Position numbers and translations under genes: made by a program. A stretch of 64,000 bases of DNA from Kribbella pittospori (lineage in GTDB: Bacteria > Actinomycetota > Actinomycetes > Propionibacteriales > Kribbellaceae): NCBI RefSeq assembly GCF_004331465.1, contig NZ_SJKB01000001.1, forward strand, positions 806,001 through 870,000. Direction: 5' to 3'. The notes below the pieces were generated by a model. That model was not told where the DNA came from. It ran no database searches and saw only the letters and a program-made list of their open reading frames with translations. Below are positions 35,359-43,763 of this stretch, in pieces (within the stretch, counting starts at the first letter, position 1; every line of letters begins with the position of its first letter).

Positions 35359-35769
35359 TCAGGATCCGCGCGGGCCGAGCGGGTCGGCGTGCCGGTGGAC
35401 GATCTTCCAGCCGTCGTCCTCCTTGCGGAAGACCATCGTGGCCCGCAGCGCATGCGGGAAGTCATCGGGCTGGTCGACGTACTTCACTGTGCAGCGCTCG
35501 ATCGCGACGGAGTACGCCGTGTCGCTGCCGACGTGCTTGTCGAGGTACTCGAACTCGACCTTGGCGCCACTCGGACGGAACTGCGCCGAGGCCCACTGGT
35601 ACCGCGGACCGACCTGCGACCAGCCGACCTCGAGTCCACCGAAACCACCGAAGATCGAGGTCTGTTCGCTGTGCGACACCAGCGGCATCCACAACGACGA
35701 GTCCCCGTTCACGAAGGCCGTGTTGGCCTGCTCGAACCGGTCCAGGAACGCCTCGAAGCTCTCGGTCAC
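35359..35769 (-). CDS. SnoaL-like/NTF2-fold protein
   Basis: A 136-residue single NTF2-like domain: FEAFLDRFEQANTAFVNGDSSLW, HSEQTSIFGGFGG, a middle strand QFRPSGAKVEFEYLD, and the closing RATMVFRKEDDGWKIVHRHADPLG that is typical of the SnoaL-like/ketosteroid-isomerase-like group. Such proteins are small isomerases, hydrolases or ligand binders. It stands between the enoyl-CoA hydratase and the LOR/SDH-like gene on the same strand, with gaps of 61 and 26 bases. Substrate unknown. Confidence 0.8.
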   Translation of the reverse strand: MTESFEAFLDRFEQANTAFVNGDSSLWMPLVSHSEQTSIFGGFGGLEVGWSQVGPRYQWASAQFRPSGAKVEFEYLDKHVGSDTAYSVAIERCTVKYVDQPDDFPHALRATMVFRKEDDGWKIVHRHADPLGPRGS

Positions 35770-35795
35770 TCCGGGCAGTTTACGGGGCCTGGGGT

Positions 35796-37025
35796 CTACT
35801 TCCCGTCGGCGTACGTCGGGGACAGCTCGCGGGCGAGGTGCTCGATGAACAGGCCGACGTCGGTGACGATGCCGCGGGCCTGGGACGAGCCGCGGTCGGC
35901 CAGCTTGGTCACCGTGGCCGGGTTGATGTCGACGCAGGTGAGCGGGATCGACGAGGGCAAGATGTTGCCGGTGGCAACCGAATGCAGCATGGTCGCGGCC
36001 ATCAGGCAGTAGCCCACGCCGGGCAGTTCGGCCCGCATCGCGCGCTGACCCTCGAGTACGTCGGTGTACACGTCCGGCAGCGGGCCGTCGTCGCGCACCG
36101 ACCCGACCAGGACGAAGTTCTTCCCCTTCTTCACCAGCGCGTGCATGACGCCGGAGGTGAGCACGCCCTGCTCGACCGCGGCCGCGATCGAGCCGGCCTT
36201 GCGGATGGTGTTGATCGCGCGGATGTGGTGCTCGTGGCCGTGCTCCACCCCGCGACCGCGGGCCAGGTCGACGCCGAGCGACGTACCGTAGAGCGACGAC
36301 TCGATGTCGTGGGTGGCCAGGGCGTTTCCGGCGAACAGGACGTCGACGAACCCGGACTCGACCAGCGCCACCATCGCCGGCGCGGCGCCGGTGTGCACGA
36401 TGCCCGGGCCGCCGACCCAGAGCACCTTCAGGCCGTTCGCCTTCGCCTCGCGCATGCCGTCGGCGACCTGCATGACCAGCACCCGCTGCGGCTTCTCGCT
36501 GGACACGTCCGACTCCATGAAGCCGAACGACTCCTCCGCGTTCGCGACGATCGGGGGAGTGACCTTGACGCCCTGGGCGCTGGTGATGATCCGCATCCCG
36601 GCCTTCACGTCCGACATCGGGATCGTGCGCACAGCGTCGCCCTCAACCAGCAGGCCACAGTCCATCTCCGGGTTCTGCACCGCGACCCAGTGGCCGCCGA
36701 GCCGGACCTTGGTCGGCAGGTTGGTGGTGGAGTAGAAGCCGTCCGGGAAGACACCGTCCTGGGACACCTCGGTGATCTCCGGCGTGCCGGGGTCGACCAG
36801 GTTCGCGCCCTTGGTCTGGATCCGCATCAGCAGCCGCTGCAGCGACTCCTCGTCGTCGGCGCCGACCGTCATCCGGACCGTGGACGGGTCGTCCTTGTCG
36901 TAGCCGAGGTCGAACTTGTCCAGCGTGTACTCACCGCCGTACCCGCGGATGTCGTCCAGGACCCGGGACAGCAGCCCGGAGTCCATCAGGTGGCCGGTGA
37001 TCTCGACGGTCTCGGTGACCTGCAC
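35796..37025 (-). CDS. LOR/SDH-type (TIGR00300) ornithine cyclodeaminase-like protein
   Basis: A 409-residue protein of the TIGR00300 family, related to the archaeal-type ornithine cyclodeaminase and the C-terminal half of cyanobacterial ArgZ/AgrE. Features are the N-terminal ferredoxin-like LOR/SDH domain (VEITGHLMDSGLLSRVLDDI, RMTVGADDEESLQRLL) and a Rossmann-like domain with VLWVGGPGIVHTGAAPAM and FAGNALATHDIESSLYGTSL. The expected reaction is NAD-dependent conversion of ornithine to proline plus ammonia. GTG 37025 is chosen: GGGGAGG lies five bases upstream; an earlier in-frame ATG at 37070 has no site. A perfect dyad sits just upstream at 37046-37062. Confidence 0.85.
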   Translation of the reverse strand: MQVTETVEITGHLMDSGLLSRVLDDIRGYGGEYTLDKFDLGYDKDDPSTVRMTVGADDEESLQRLLMRIQTKGANLVDPGTPEITEVSQDGVFPDGFYSTTNLPTKVRLGGHWVAVQNPEMDCGLLVEGDAVRTIPMSDVKAGMRIITSAQGVKVTPPIVANAEESFGFMESDVSSEKPQRVLVMQVADGMREAKANGLKVLWVGGPGIVHTGAAPAMVALVESGFVDVLFAGNALATHDIESSLYGTSLGVDLARGRGVEHGHEHHIRAINTIRKAGSIAAAVEQGVLTSGVMHALVKKGKNFVLVGSVRDDGPLPDVYTDVLEGQRAMRAELPGVGYCLMAATMLHSVATGNILPSSIPLTCVDINPATVTKLADRGSSQARGIVTDVGLFIEHLARELSPTYADGK

Positions 37026-37045
37026 GGGTACCTCCCCTACGCATT

Positions 37046-37062
37046 CGTCGGATTGTCCGACG
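37046..37062. promoter_or_regulatory. Dyad upstream of the ornithine-cyclodeaminase-like gene
   Basis: CGTCGGA-TTG-TCCGACG is a perfect 7-base inverted repeat just downstream of a possible minus-strand -10 box TAGCAT (37074-37069), that is, at the transcription start of the gene beginning at 37025. It looks like an operator or a short RNA hairpin. Confidence 0.5.
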
Positions 37063-37076
37063 ATCCGCATGCTAGC

Positions 37077-37781
37077 TCAGACGACGGCCCCGTCATCAGG
37101 CGTGTCATCAGGTGGCAACCGATCCTTCATCCGGATCACCAGGGTGAGGAATCCGCCGATGAATCCGACCACCGCGAGGGTGGTGATCCGGCCGGTGCCG
37201 AAGTCGAGGACGGCGGCCAGGATCAGCAGCAGCGGGCCGCCGATCAGGCCGAGCCAGGCGATCCGGCTGATCCAGTCCAGCCGGGGTGCGCGCGGCGGCT
37301 CCGGCGGGACGAAGTGGTCGTGCGGGTCGTCCTCCCGCTTGGCCGGCTTCTCGTCTTCCTCGTCGTCGTCCGGCGTGTCCTTGATCACGAGCCCGGCCGG
37401 TACGTCGATCAGCGGCTCGTACTTGTCGTCGACGTCCTCACTGGCCGGCCACCGCGGCACCGGGGTCTCGCCGCCGTCGTGCCCGGGCGCCGACGGCGCG
37501 TTGAACTGCTCGACCAGCGACTTCCACTCGGCGTCCTCGGTGCTCCGCTCGATCACCGGACGGGCCCGCTCCACCGCCTCCGCATCGACGAAGATCACGT
37601 CGTACCCGGCCGGGATGTGGATGGGCTCCTCCGCCTCTTCCGGCGTCTTGGCCTCGCTCTGCGCCTCGCAGTACGCCGCGATGCCGGCCTCGGCGAGCGC
37701 GGTCAGGACCGGTTCGGCGACCAGTGGGTCGATCCCGCCGAGCGACGTGTACGCCGTGGCGGTGAGGCCGTTGTCACGCAT
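37077..37781 (-). CDS. Actinobacterial conserved membrane protein
   Basis: The roughly 234-residue product has an N-terminal domain resembling DUF2007-type signal-transducing domains (GIDPLVAEPVLTALAEAGIAAYCEA, VDAEAVERARPVIE), a long acidic low-complexity linker (about 110-165) and two C-terminal membrane helices (IAWLGLIGGPLLLILAAVLDF and ITTLAVVGFIGGFLTLVI). ATG 37781 overlaps the upstream esterase stop by eight bases; a TTG nine bases earlier is an alternative. Function unknown. The esterase and this gene form a same-strand pair with translational coupling. Confidence 0.75.
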   Translation of the reverse strand: MRDNGLTATAYTSLGGIDPLVAEPVLTALAEAGIAAYCEAQSEAKTPEEAEEPIHIPAGYDVIFVDAEAVERARPVIERSTEDAEWKSLVEQFNAPSAPGHDGGETPVPRWPASEDVDDKYEPLIDVPAGLVIKDTPDDDEEDEKPAKREDDPHDHFVPPEPPRAPRLDWISRIAWLGLIGGPLLLILAAVLDFGTGRITTLAVVGFIGGFLTLVIRMKDRLPPDDTPDDGAVV

Positions 37782-38544
37782 CGGCGGCAACCCGCCGGAT
37801 GAAGGCTGTCGAGTCCGCGAAGATGCGCGGTGCGTCGTTGTCCAGAGTTGCCACGTGATAGCTGTCCTCGAGCAGGGTCTCGGTCACATCGCGGGACGAG
37901 ATCGAGGCAAGCACGGTCCGCCCCGAGCTCGGTTCCACCACATGATCGACAGTACTGCGGAACATCAGCACGGGCTGCGTGACTTTGGCCAGATCCTCGC
38001 GAGTTGTCTGCCACAACTGGGACAGCGACTGCAGCGCGCGGAGCGGCATCCGGTCGTACGCGCCCTCGTCCATGCCCGGCTTCTTGATGTCGTTCGAGAT
38101 GCCGGGGAACGACGGCATCAGTCGGGACAGCACCGGCAGCAGCACCATCCGCTTGTCGTCGGTGCGCACGGATGGGTTGATCAGGACCAGACCGGAAATG
38201 TCGGTGCCGTGCTCCTCGGCGAGCCGCAGGACCAGGCAGCCGCCCATCGAGAGTCCGGCCAGGAAGACCTGGTCGTGCTCCTTGCGCAAGCGCTCCAGTT
38301 CGTTGTCCAGGACGGCGTACCAGTCCGGCCAGCCGGTCTTGTTCATCTCCTGCCAACTGGTCCCGTGGCCGGGCAGCCGCGGTACGGCGACGCCGTACCC
38401 GTCGGCGGCCAGGTGCTCGGCGAGCGGGCGCATCGACTTCGGCGAGCCGGTGAATCCGTGGCTCAGCAGGACTCCGATCGCGGCGTTCGCCCCGCTCCCG
38501 GGGCTGCGGTAGTCCTCCGCATGGCCTTGCACTGGCACGGTCAC
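37774..38544 (-). CDS. Alpha/beta hydrolase (carboxylesterase/monoacylglycerol lipase type)
   Basis: A 256-residue serine hydrolase similar to the Est30/monoglyceride-lipase group: GVLLSHGFTGSPKSMRPLAE gives the oxyanion HGF motif, nucleophile Ser99 lies in LAGLSMGG, the acid is in STVDHVV and the His in DSYHVATLD. Such enzymes hydrolyse short to medium acyl esters or monoacylglycerols in the cytosol. It precedes and overlaps the conserved membrane-protein gene and is divergent from an acyltransferase gene, so a lipid turnover role is reasonable. Confidence 0.88.
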   Translation of the reverse strand: MTVPVQGHAEDYRSPGSGANAAIGVLLSHGFTGSPKSMRPLAEHLAADGYGVAVPRLPGHGTSWQEMNKTGWPDWYAVLDNELERLRKEHDQVFLAGLSMGGCLVLRLAEEHGTDISGLVLINPSVRTDDKRMVLLPVLSRLMPSFPGISNDIKKPGMDEGAYDRMPLRALQSLSQLWQTTREDLAKVTQPVLMFRSTVDHVVEPSSGRTVLASISSRDVTETLLEDSYHVATLDNDAPRIFADSTAFIRRVAADA

Positions 38545-38679
38545 TCCTCGCCGTCAGAGTCCTCACAGACGGTCAGGCCGCACCGGCCTGCTCGCAACTC
38601 CATGGTCGCATTTGGGCTGCATCCAGTCTGCAACAAGGTGACAACACAGTGAGCAACACGGAGATTCCTGGCGGTGACA

Positions 38680-38709
38680 TTGCCTGAGGGGGAAGCTGGA
38701 ACGTAGTGT
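38680..38709 (+). promoter_or_regulatory. Candidate promoter of the acyltransferase gene
   Basis: TTGCCT (38680-38685) and TAGTGT (38704-38709) are spaced by 18 bases in the 290-base divergent gap 38545-38834. Nothing else of note was seen in that gap. Confidence 0.45.
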
Positions 38710-38834
38710 CCTGCACCGACGGTGGGCGCCGGAGCTTGTCGCGGCCGTCACCGGTGGGCACTGGTGCCGGACGAGGTACAGGCCGACGATGGTCGGTGGT
38801 GAAGGTGTCGGGCGAGCGACGGAGGTCGAGGCGG

Positions 38835-39599
38835 ATGCTGTACCTGTTCCTCAGGCGGTTCATCGTCGCCCCGTTGGTGAAGTTGCTCTTCCATCCCCGG
38901 GTAACGGGGCTGGAGAACATCCCGACCACCGGCCCGGCGTTGCTGGTCAGCAACCACCTCGCGTTCTGCGACTCGATCTTCCTGCCGGTCGCCGTACCGC
39001 GGCAGATCGTGTTCCCGGCCAAGTCGGAGTACTTCACCGCGCCCGGTCTGAAGGGGAAGCTGGTGGCGACCTTCTTCCGGTCCGTCGGCCAGATCCCGAT
39101 CGACCGGTCGGGCGGGCGCGCCTCGCTGGCCGCGCTGAACACCGGGCTGGACATCCTGAAGAAGGGCGAGCTGTTCGGGATCTACCCCGAGGGCACCCGC
39201 TCGCCCGACGGCCGGCTCTACAAGGGCAAGACCGGCGTCGCCCGGATGGCGATCGTGGCCGGCGTACCCGTGATCCCGGTCGCGATGATCGACACCGAGA
39301 AGCTGCAGCCGCCCGGCACGCTCTGGCCGCAGTGGCTGGTCCGTGAGCCCGGCCGCCGGCTGCCCCGGCTGGTCCGCCCGGGTGTGGCGATCGGCAAGCC
39401 GCTGGACTTCTCCCGCTACGAGGGCATGGAGCGCGACCGGTTCGTGCTCCGCTCGGTCACCGACGAGATCATGTACGCGATGATGGAGCTGTCCGGCCAG
39501 GAATACGTCGACATGTACGCCGAGAAGGCCAAGGAGCTGCTCAAGAAGGGCGAGTCCATCGACGAGCACGTCCGGTTCGGCGACACCAAGGCCAGCTGA
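38835..39599 (+). CDS. 1-acyl-glycerol-3-phosphate acyltransferase (PlsC-like)
   Basis: A 254-residue membrane-associated acyltransferase. The catalytic NHLAFCD motif supplies His41 and Asp46; the glycerophosphate-binding YPEGTRSPDG is at about 115-124, and VPVIPVAMIDT follows. A hydrophobic N-terminus (LFLRRFIVAPLVKLLF) would anchor it to the membrane. It transfers acyl groups to lysophosphatidic acid in phospholipid synthesis. ATG 38835 is preceded by GGAGG; longer readings add an unrelated basic leader. From memory this gene precedes DAHP synthase in other actinobacteria too. Confidence 0.9.
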   Translation: MLYLFLRRFIVAPLVKLLFHPRVTGLENIPTTGPALLVSNHLAFCDSIFLPVAVPRQIVFPAKSEYFTAPGLKGKLVATFFRSVGQIPIDRSGGRASLAALNTGLDILKKGELFGIYPEGTRSPDGRLYKGKTGVARMAIVAGVPVIPVAMIDTEKLQPPGTLWPQWLVREPGRRLPRLVRPGVAIGKPLDFSRYEGMERDRFVLRSVTDEIMYAMMELSGQEYVDMYAEKAKELLKKGESIDEHVRFGDTKAS

Positions 39600-39635
39600 C
39601 TCGTTCCGACCTCGTCCACGGGTGAGGATGTCCGC

Positions 39636-40028
39636 ATGGACAGCGACCTGAACGTGCTCGGCGAACCATTGGAGGAGTGCGGGACCGATCCGGTCACCGG
39701 CTTCTACCGGGACGGCTGCTGCACCAGCGGCCCCGAGGATCTGGGCAGCCACACGGTGTGTGCCGTGATGACCGCGGAGTTCCTGGCCCACCAGGTCTCG
39801 GTCGGCAACGACCTGGTCACCCCGCGACCCGAGCTGCAGTTCGCCGGTCTCCAGCCTGGCGACCGCTGGTGTGTGGTCGCGGTCCGCTGGCTGCAGGCGT
39901 ACCGCGACGGTGCCGCGGCGCCCGTCGTACTCGCCTCGACCCACGCCCGGTCCCTGGACACCATTCCGCTGACGGTGCTGCGGGAGCACGCGGTCGACGT
40001 ACCGGCGGATCCTGGCTCGCTGACCTGA
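39636..40028 (+). CDS. DUF2237 family protein
   Basis: A 130-residue protein with the DUF2237 pattern: LNVLGEPLEECGTDPVTGFYRDGCC, TSGPEDLGSHTVCAVMTAEFLAH, QFAGLQPGDRWCVVAVRW and the end VLASTHARSLDTIPLTVLREHAV. The paired cysteines CGTDPVTGF/GCC and VCAVMT are conserved in the family and may bind metal. Function unknown. It lies between the acyltransferase and DAHP synthase genes on the same strand; GAGGA lies eight bases before its ATG. Confidence 0.85.
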   Translation: MDSDLNVLGEPLEECGTDPVTGFYRDGCCTSGPEDLGSHTVCAVMTAEFLAHQVSVGNDLVTPRPELQFAGLQPGDRWCVVAVRWLQAYRDGAAAPVVLASTHARSLDTIPLTVLREHAVDVPADPGSLT

Positions 40029-40058
40029 GACGGTCACAGTCCGTCCGGAGGGCTGGCC

Positions 40059-40064
40059 TAGAGT
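40059..40064 (+). promoter_or_regulatory. -10 box of DAHP synthase (near-leaderless)
   Basis: TAGAGT is followed by seven bases and then the ATG at 40072. No ribosome site is present between, so the mRNA probably starts at or one base before the start codon. Confidence 0.5.
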
Positions 40065-40071
40065 TGGGCCC

Positions 40072-41445
40072 ATGCAATTCGCGACGTTGAGTGCGGGGGA
40101 AGTCCCCGGAGTGCCTGGGCTGGACGATCTGCGGGCGCTGAAGCCGCTGCAGCAGCCGGAGTGGCCGGACTCCGCCACGCTGGACCAGGTGATCGGCGAG
40201 CTGCGCAAGCTGCCGCCGCTGGTGTTCGCCGGTGAGTGCGACGACCTGACCACCAAGATCGGTGCGGTCGCGCGTGGCGAGGCGTTCATCCTCCAGGGCG
40301 GTGACTGCGCGGAGACCTTCGACGGCGTGACCGCGGAGAACATCCGGGCCAAGCTGCGGGTCCTGCTGCAGATGGCCGTCGTACTCCAGTACGCCGCGAG
40401 TGTGCCGGTGGTGAAGGTCGGCCGGATCGCCGGCCAGTACGCCAAGCCGCGGAGCTCCGGTGAGGAGACGCGCAACGGTGTCACGCTGCCGTCGTACCGG
40501 GGTGACGCGGTCAACGGGCTCGAGTTCACTCCCGAGGCACGGAACCCGGACCCGAACCGGCTGCGCGGCGTCTACAACGCGGCCGCGGCAACGCTCAACC
40601 TGACCCGCGCGTTCACCACCGGTGGGTACGCCGACCTGCACCAGGTGCACGCGTGGAACACCGACTTCGTGAAGTCCTCGCCGGTCGGGCAGAAGTACGA
40701 GCGGCTGGCGTCCGAGATCGAGCGCGCGCTCGCCTTCATGCGGGCATGCGGTGCTACGGCGGACGAGTTCAAGACCGTCGACTTCTACGCCTCCCACGAG
40801 GCGCTGATCCTCGAGTACGAGCACGCGCTGACCCGGATCGACTCGCGCACCCAGCAGCCGTACGACGTCTCCGGCCACCTGCTGTGGGTGGGGGAGCGGA
40901 CCCGGCAGCTGGACGGCGCGCATGTCGAGTTCCTGGCGTCGCTGTCGAATCCGCTCGGCGTGAAGATCGGGCCGACCACGACTCCGGAGTACATCCGGAC
41001 GCTGATCGACAAGCTGAACCCGAAGGGCATCGAGGGCCGGCTGACCTTCATCACCCGGATGGGCGCGGGTAAGATCCGCGACGGGCTGCCGCCGCTGCTG
41101 GAGGCGGTCCGCGACCACGGCTCGCCGATCGCATGGGTGTGCGACCCGATGCACGGGAACACCTTCGAGACGCCGAACGGGTACAAGACCCGCAACTTCG
41201 AGGACGTCATGGACGAGGTCCAGGGCTTCTTCGACGCGCACGAGCAGGTCGGGACGTGGCCGGGCGGCATGCACATCGAGCTCACCGGCGACGACGTGAC
41301 CGAGTGCCTGGGCGGCGGTGAGGAGCTGGTCGCCGAGGACTTGGTGAATCGCTACGAGACCGCCTGCGACCCACGGCTGAACCGGCACCAGTCGCTCGAG
41401 CTCGCGTTCCTGGTCGCCGAGCGGCTGCGGGTCGCGCGAGCGTGA
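40072..41445 (+). CDS. aroG: Class II 3-deoxy-7-phosphoheptulonate (DAHP) synthase
   Basis: A 457-residue plant-type DAHP synthase, first enzyme of the shikimate pathway (phosphoenolpyruvate plus erythrose 4-phosphate). The RGEAFILQGGDCAETF segment at 69-84 provides the metal-binding Cys79; KVGRIAGQYAKPRSS, the WVGERTRQLDGAHVEF region, IAWVCDPMHGNTFETPNG with the metal His, and PGGMHIELTGDDVTEC with the metal Glu are all seen. Length fits the class. Class II enzymes in mycobacteria carry inserted regulatory helices; those are only partly recognisable here. The threonine aldolase start overlaps its stop. Confidence 0.95.
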   Translation: MQFATLSAGEVPGVPGLDDLRALKPLQQPEWPDSATLDQVIGELRKLPPLVFAGECDDLTTKIGAVARGEAFILQGGDCAETFDGVTAENIRAKLRVLLQMAVVLQYAASVPVVKVGRIAGQYAKPRSSGEETRNGVTLPSYRGDAVNGLEFTPEARNPDPNRLRGVYNAAAATLNLTRAFTTGGYADLHQVHAWNTDFVKSSPVGQKYERLASEIERALAFMRACGATADEFKTVDFYASHEALILEYEHALTRIDSRTQQPYDVSGHLLWVGERTRQLDGAHVEFLASLSNPLGVKIGPTTTPEYIRTLIDKLNPKGIEGRLTFITRMGAGKIRDGLPPLLEAVRDHGSPIAWVCDPMHGNTFETPNGYKTRNFEDVMDEVQGFFDAHEQVGTWPGGMHIELTGDDVTECLGGGEELVAEDLVNRYETACDPRLNRHQSLELAFLVAERLRVARA

Positions 41446-42464
41446 TTGACCTGCGGTCCGACACCGTGACCCGGCCGTCGGCCGGGATGCTGGCGGCGAT
41501 GACGTCGGCACCCCTCGGCGACGACGTGTACGGCGAGGACCCGACCATCAACCGGTTGGAGGAGACGGTCGCCGGGCTGCTCGGTCACGAGGCCGGCCTG
41601 TTCACCGTCACCGGGTCGCTCGCGAACATGCTCGGCGTACGGGCGCTGGTGTCGCCTGGGGCGGAGATCCTGTGTGAGGCGAGCGCACACATCGCCCGGG
41701 CCGAGCTCGGCGCCCACGCGGCCGTCAGCGGCGTCACCACGCGGACGTGGAGCGCGCCGGCCGGGCAGATCGACCTCGAGCAGATCCGCGCGCTGATCGC
41801 GCCGGACCTCGGGTCGTACTTCGTGTCCACCGCGGCGGTGTCGGTCGAGAACACGCACAACTTCGGCGGCGGCGCGATCCAGCACGGGTACGACGCTCTG
41901 GCCGACGAGCTGGACGCGTTGGGGCTGCCGTTGCACCTGGACGGTGCGCGGCTGTGGAACGCGTCGGTGGCGTCCGGTGTACCGGTCGCGGCGTACGCGT
42001 CCCGTGCGACCGCTGCCAGCGTGTGTCTGTCGAAGGGGCTCGGTGCTCCGGTCGGCTCTGTGCTGGTCGGATCGACCGAGCTGATCCGTGAGGCTCGCAT
42101 CTGGCGGAAGCGGCTGGGCGGGGGCTGGCGCCAAGCCGGCGTACTCGCGGCTGCCGGTCTCTACGCCCTGGAGCACAACGTCCAGCGGCTGGCGGAGGAC
42201 CACTCCAACGCGCGACTGATCGCGGACGTGTTGGCCGACGCCGCTCCAGGGTCCGTCAAGCCCGACCAGGTCGAGACCAACATCGTGGTCGCCGACCTCG
42301 CCGCCACCGGCAAGACAGTCGCCCAGGTGGTCGAGGCTGCGCGCGCGGCCGGCGTACTCGTCGGCGGTGTCGGCCACACCCAGCTCCGCGTGGTCACACA
42401 CCTGGACGCCTCGACCGTCGACTGCCGTACGGCGGCCGAAACCCTCGCCCGCATCCTGCAGTAG
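41442..42464 (+). CDS. Low-specificity L-threonine aldolase
   Basis: A 340-residue PLP enzyme of fold type I: IDLRSDTVTRPSAGMLAAM and GDDVYGEDPTINRLE at the start, HLDGARLWNA with the PLP-binding Asp, and LSKGLGAPVGSVLVG with the Schiff-base Lys198. It cleaves threonine/allo-threonine to glycine and acetaldehyde. The start is GTG at 41442, overlapping the DAHP synthase stop (GTGA), so expression is coupled to aromatic biosynthesis; the metabolic reason is unclear. A 178-base gap with no obvious element follows before the PRPP-synthetase-like gene. Confidence 0.93.
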   Translation: MIDLRSDTVTRPSAGMLAAMTSAPLGDDVYGEDPTINRLEETVAGLLGHEAGLFTVTGSLANMLGVRALVSPGAEILCEASAHIARAELGAHAAVSGVTTRTWSAPAGQIDLEQIRALIAPDLGSYFVSTAAVSVENTHNFGGGAIQHGYDALADELDALGLPLHLDGARLWNASVASGVPVAAYASRATAASVCLSKGLGAPVGSVLVGSTELIREARIWRKRLGGGWRQAGVLAAAGLYALEHNVQRLAEDHSNARLIADVLADAAPGSVKPDQVETNIVVADLAATGKTVAQVVEAARAAGVLVGGVGHTQLRVVTHLDASTVDCRTAAETLARILQ

Positions 42465-42642
42465 GCGAGGGTTTCGGCGCGCGCGGTCAGCGCAGGTGGT
42501 ACGCGTCGATCGTGGTCAGGTCAGTCGTGTTCCCGTCCGCGTCGGCGCGAGACTCTCTCGGCCGGATGGCGACCTCTGGCGGATCGGGGTTCGGGCCGGG
42601 ATAGGCTGCAGGCGTCGGGGTTCGCAGCGTTCGGGGAGAGCC

Positions 42643-43620
42643 GTGCGAGAGATCGTCGTGTTCAGCGGAAGTGCCCACACTGATTTGGCGGAGCGGATCT
42701 GTGCCGATCTCGGCGTACCGCTCGCACCAGTCGAAATCCATCGTTTCAGCAACGACTGCCTGCAGGTACAACTGCAGGAGAACTGTCGGCAGCGAGACGT
42801 GTACATCGTGCAACCACTGGTGCCGCCGACGCAGGAGCACCTGATGGAGCTCCTCCTGATGATCGACGCCGCACGCGGGGCCTCGGCGCAGCAGATCACA
42901 GCCGTGATGCCGCACTACGCGTACGCACGGTCGGACAAGAAGGACGCGTCCCGCATCTCGATCGGCGGCCGCCTCGTCGCCGACATGCTGGTCACAGCCG
43001 GCGTCGACCGTGTCCTCACCATGGCTCTGCACGCACCCCAGGTGCACGGCTTCTTCTCGGTCCCGGTCGACCACCTGACCGCGATCGGCGTACTCGCCGA
43101 CCACTTCCGCGGCCGCGACCTGACCGACACGGTCGTAGTCAGCCCGGACCTCGGCAACGCCAAGACCGCCACCCAGTTCTCGCGCCTACTCGGCCTCCCG
43201 GTCGCCGCCGGCAGCAAGCAGCGCCTCGCCGACGACCGAGTCGTGATCGACGCAATCGTCGGCGACGTAGCCGGCAAACGAGCGATCATCCTCGACGACG
43301 AGATCGCCACCGGCGGCTCGATCATCGAACTCCTAGACCGCCTGAAAGACCTCGGCTGCACCCAGGCCGCCGTAGCCACCACCCACGGCCTGTTCGCAGG
43401 CAAGGCAGTCGAGCGACTCCGGTCGCACCCATCCGTCACCGAGGTCATCAGCACCGACACCGTCCCGCGCCCCGCCGGCTTCCCCGAACTCCAGGTCAGC
43501 TCCGTCGCCGGCCTCTTCGCCGAGGCCATCAAGCGCATCCACGAAGGCGAATCCGTCAGCAGCCTCTTCGACGGCGTAGACCCCACCCACGCCCCACCCC
43601 AACCCAAACTCCCGTTCTAG
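42643..43620 (+). CDS. Divergent ribose-phosphate pyrophosphokinase
   Basis: A 325-residue PRPP synthetase-like protein. General features fit: IVVFSGSAHTDLAERICADL, VYIVQPLVPPTQEHLMELLLMIDAAR, YAYARSDKK, LVADMLVTAGVDRVLTMALH, and the PRPP loop ILDDEIATGGSI. Several positions depart from ordinary Prs: FSNDC instead of FxDGE, PPTQEH instead of PVNDN-type, VLTMALH where the usual MDLH carries a magnesium-site Asp, and DLGNAKTA instead of DxGGxxRA. It may be a second, specialised kinase or an altered-activity paralogue. GTG 42643 has GGGGAGAG two bases upstream. Ends at a repeat-rich spacer. Confidence 0.85.
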   Translation: MREIVVFSGSAHTDLAERICADLGVPLAPVEIHRFSNDCLQVQLQENCRQRDVYIVQPLVPPTQEHLMELLLMIDAARGASAQQITAVMPHYAYARSDKKDASRISIGGRLVADMLVTAGVDRVLTMALHAPQVHGFFSVPVDHLTAIGVLADHFRGRDLTDTVVVSPDLGNAKTATQFSRLLGLPVAAGSKQRLADDRVVIDAIVGDVAGKRAIILDDEIATGGSIIELLDRLKDLGCTQAAVATTHGLFAGKAVERLRSHPSVTEVISTDTVPRPAGFPELQVSSVAGLFAEAIKRIHEGESVSSLFDGVDPTHAPPQPKLPF

Positions 43621-43631
43621 TACGTCGGGAA

Positions 43632-43763
43632 GGTCCGACCCACGCGTGCTCCCTTCTTCGCTCCGCTCCTCACTCGCACCAGCTACGCCCGCTCCACCCA
43701 CCCCCGGCTCATCGCCGTCCCTCCCCAAGCCGGCTACCGCCGGCCTTGCGGGCTGCCGCCCGC
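43632..43763 (-). repeat. Dispersed intergenic repeat, copy A (inverted)
   Basis: Read on the minus strand this stretch matches 46851-46980 on the plus strand. The closest part (43763 to 43693) contains GCGGGCGGCAGCCCGC, CGGTAGCCGGC, GGACGGCGA and GCCGGGGGTGGGT, each present with few changes in copy B; the outer end GCGTGGGTCGGACC (43645-43632) also matches. No coding sequence is evident. The two copies enclose the Imm1/rhomboid/hydrolase island. Confidence 0.7.
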
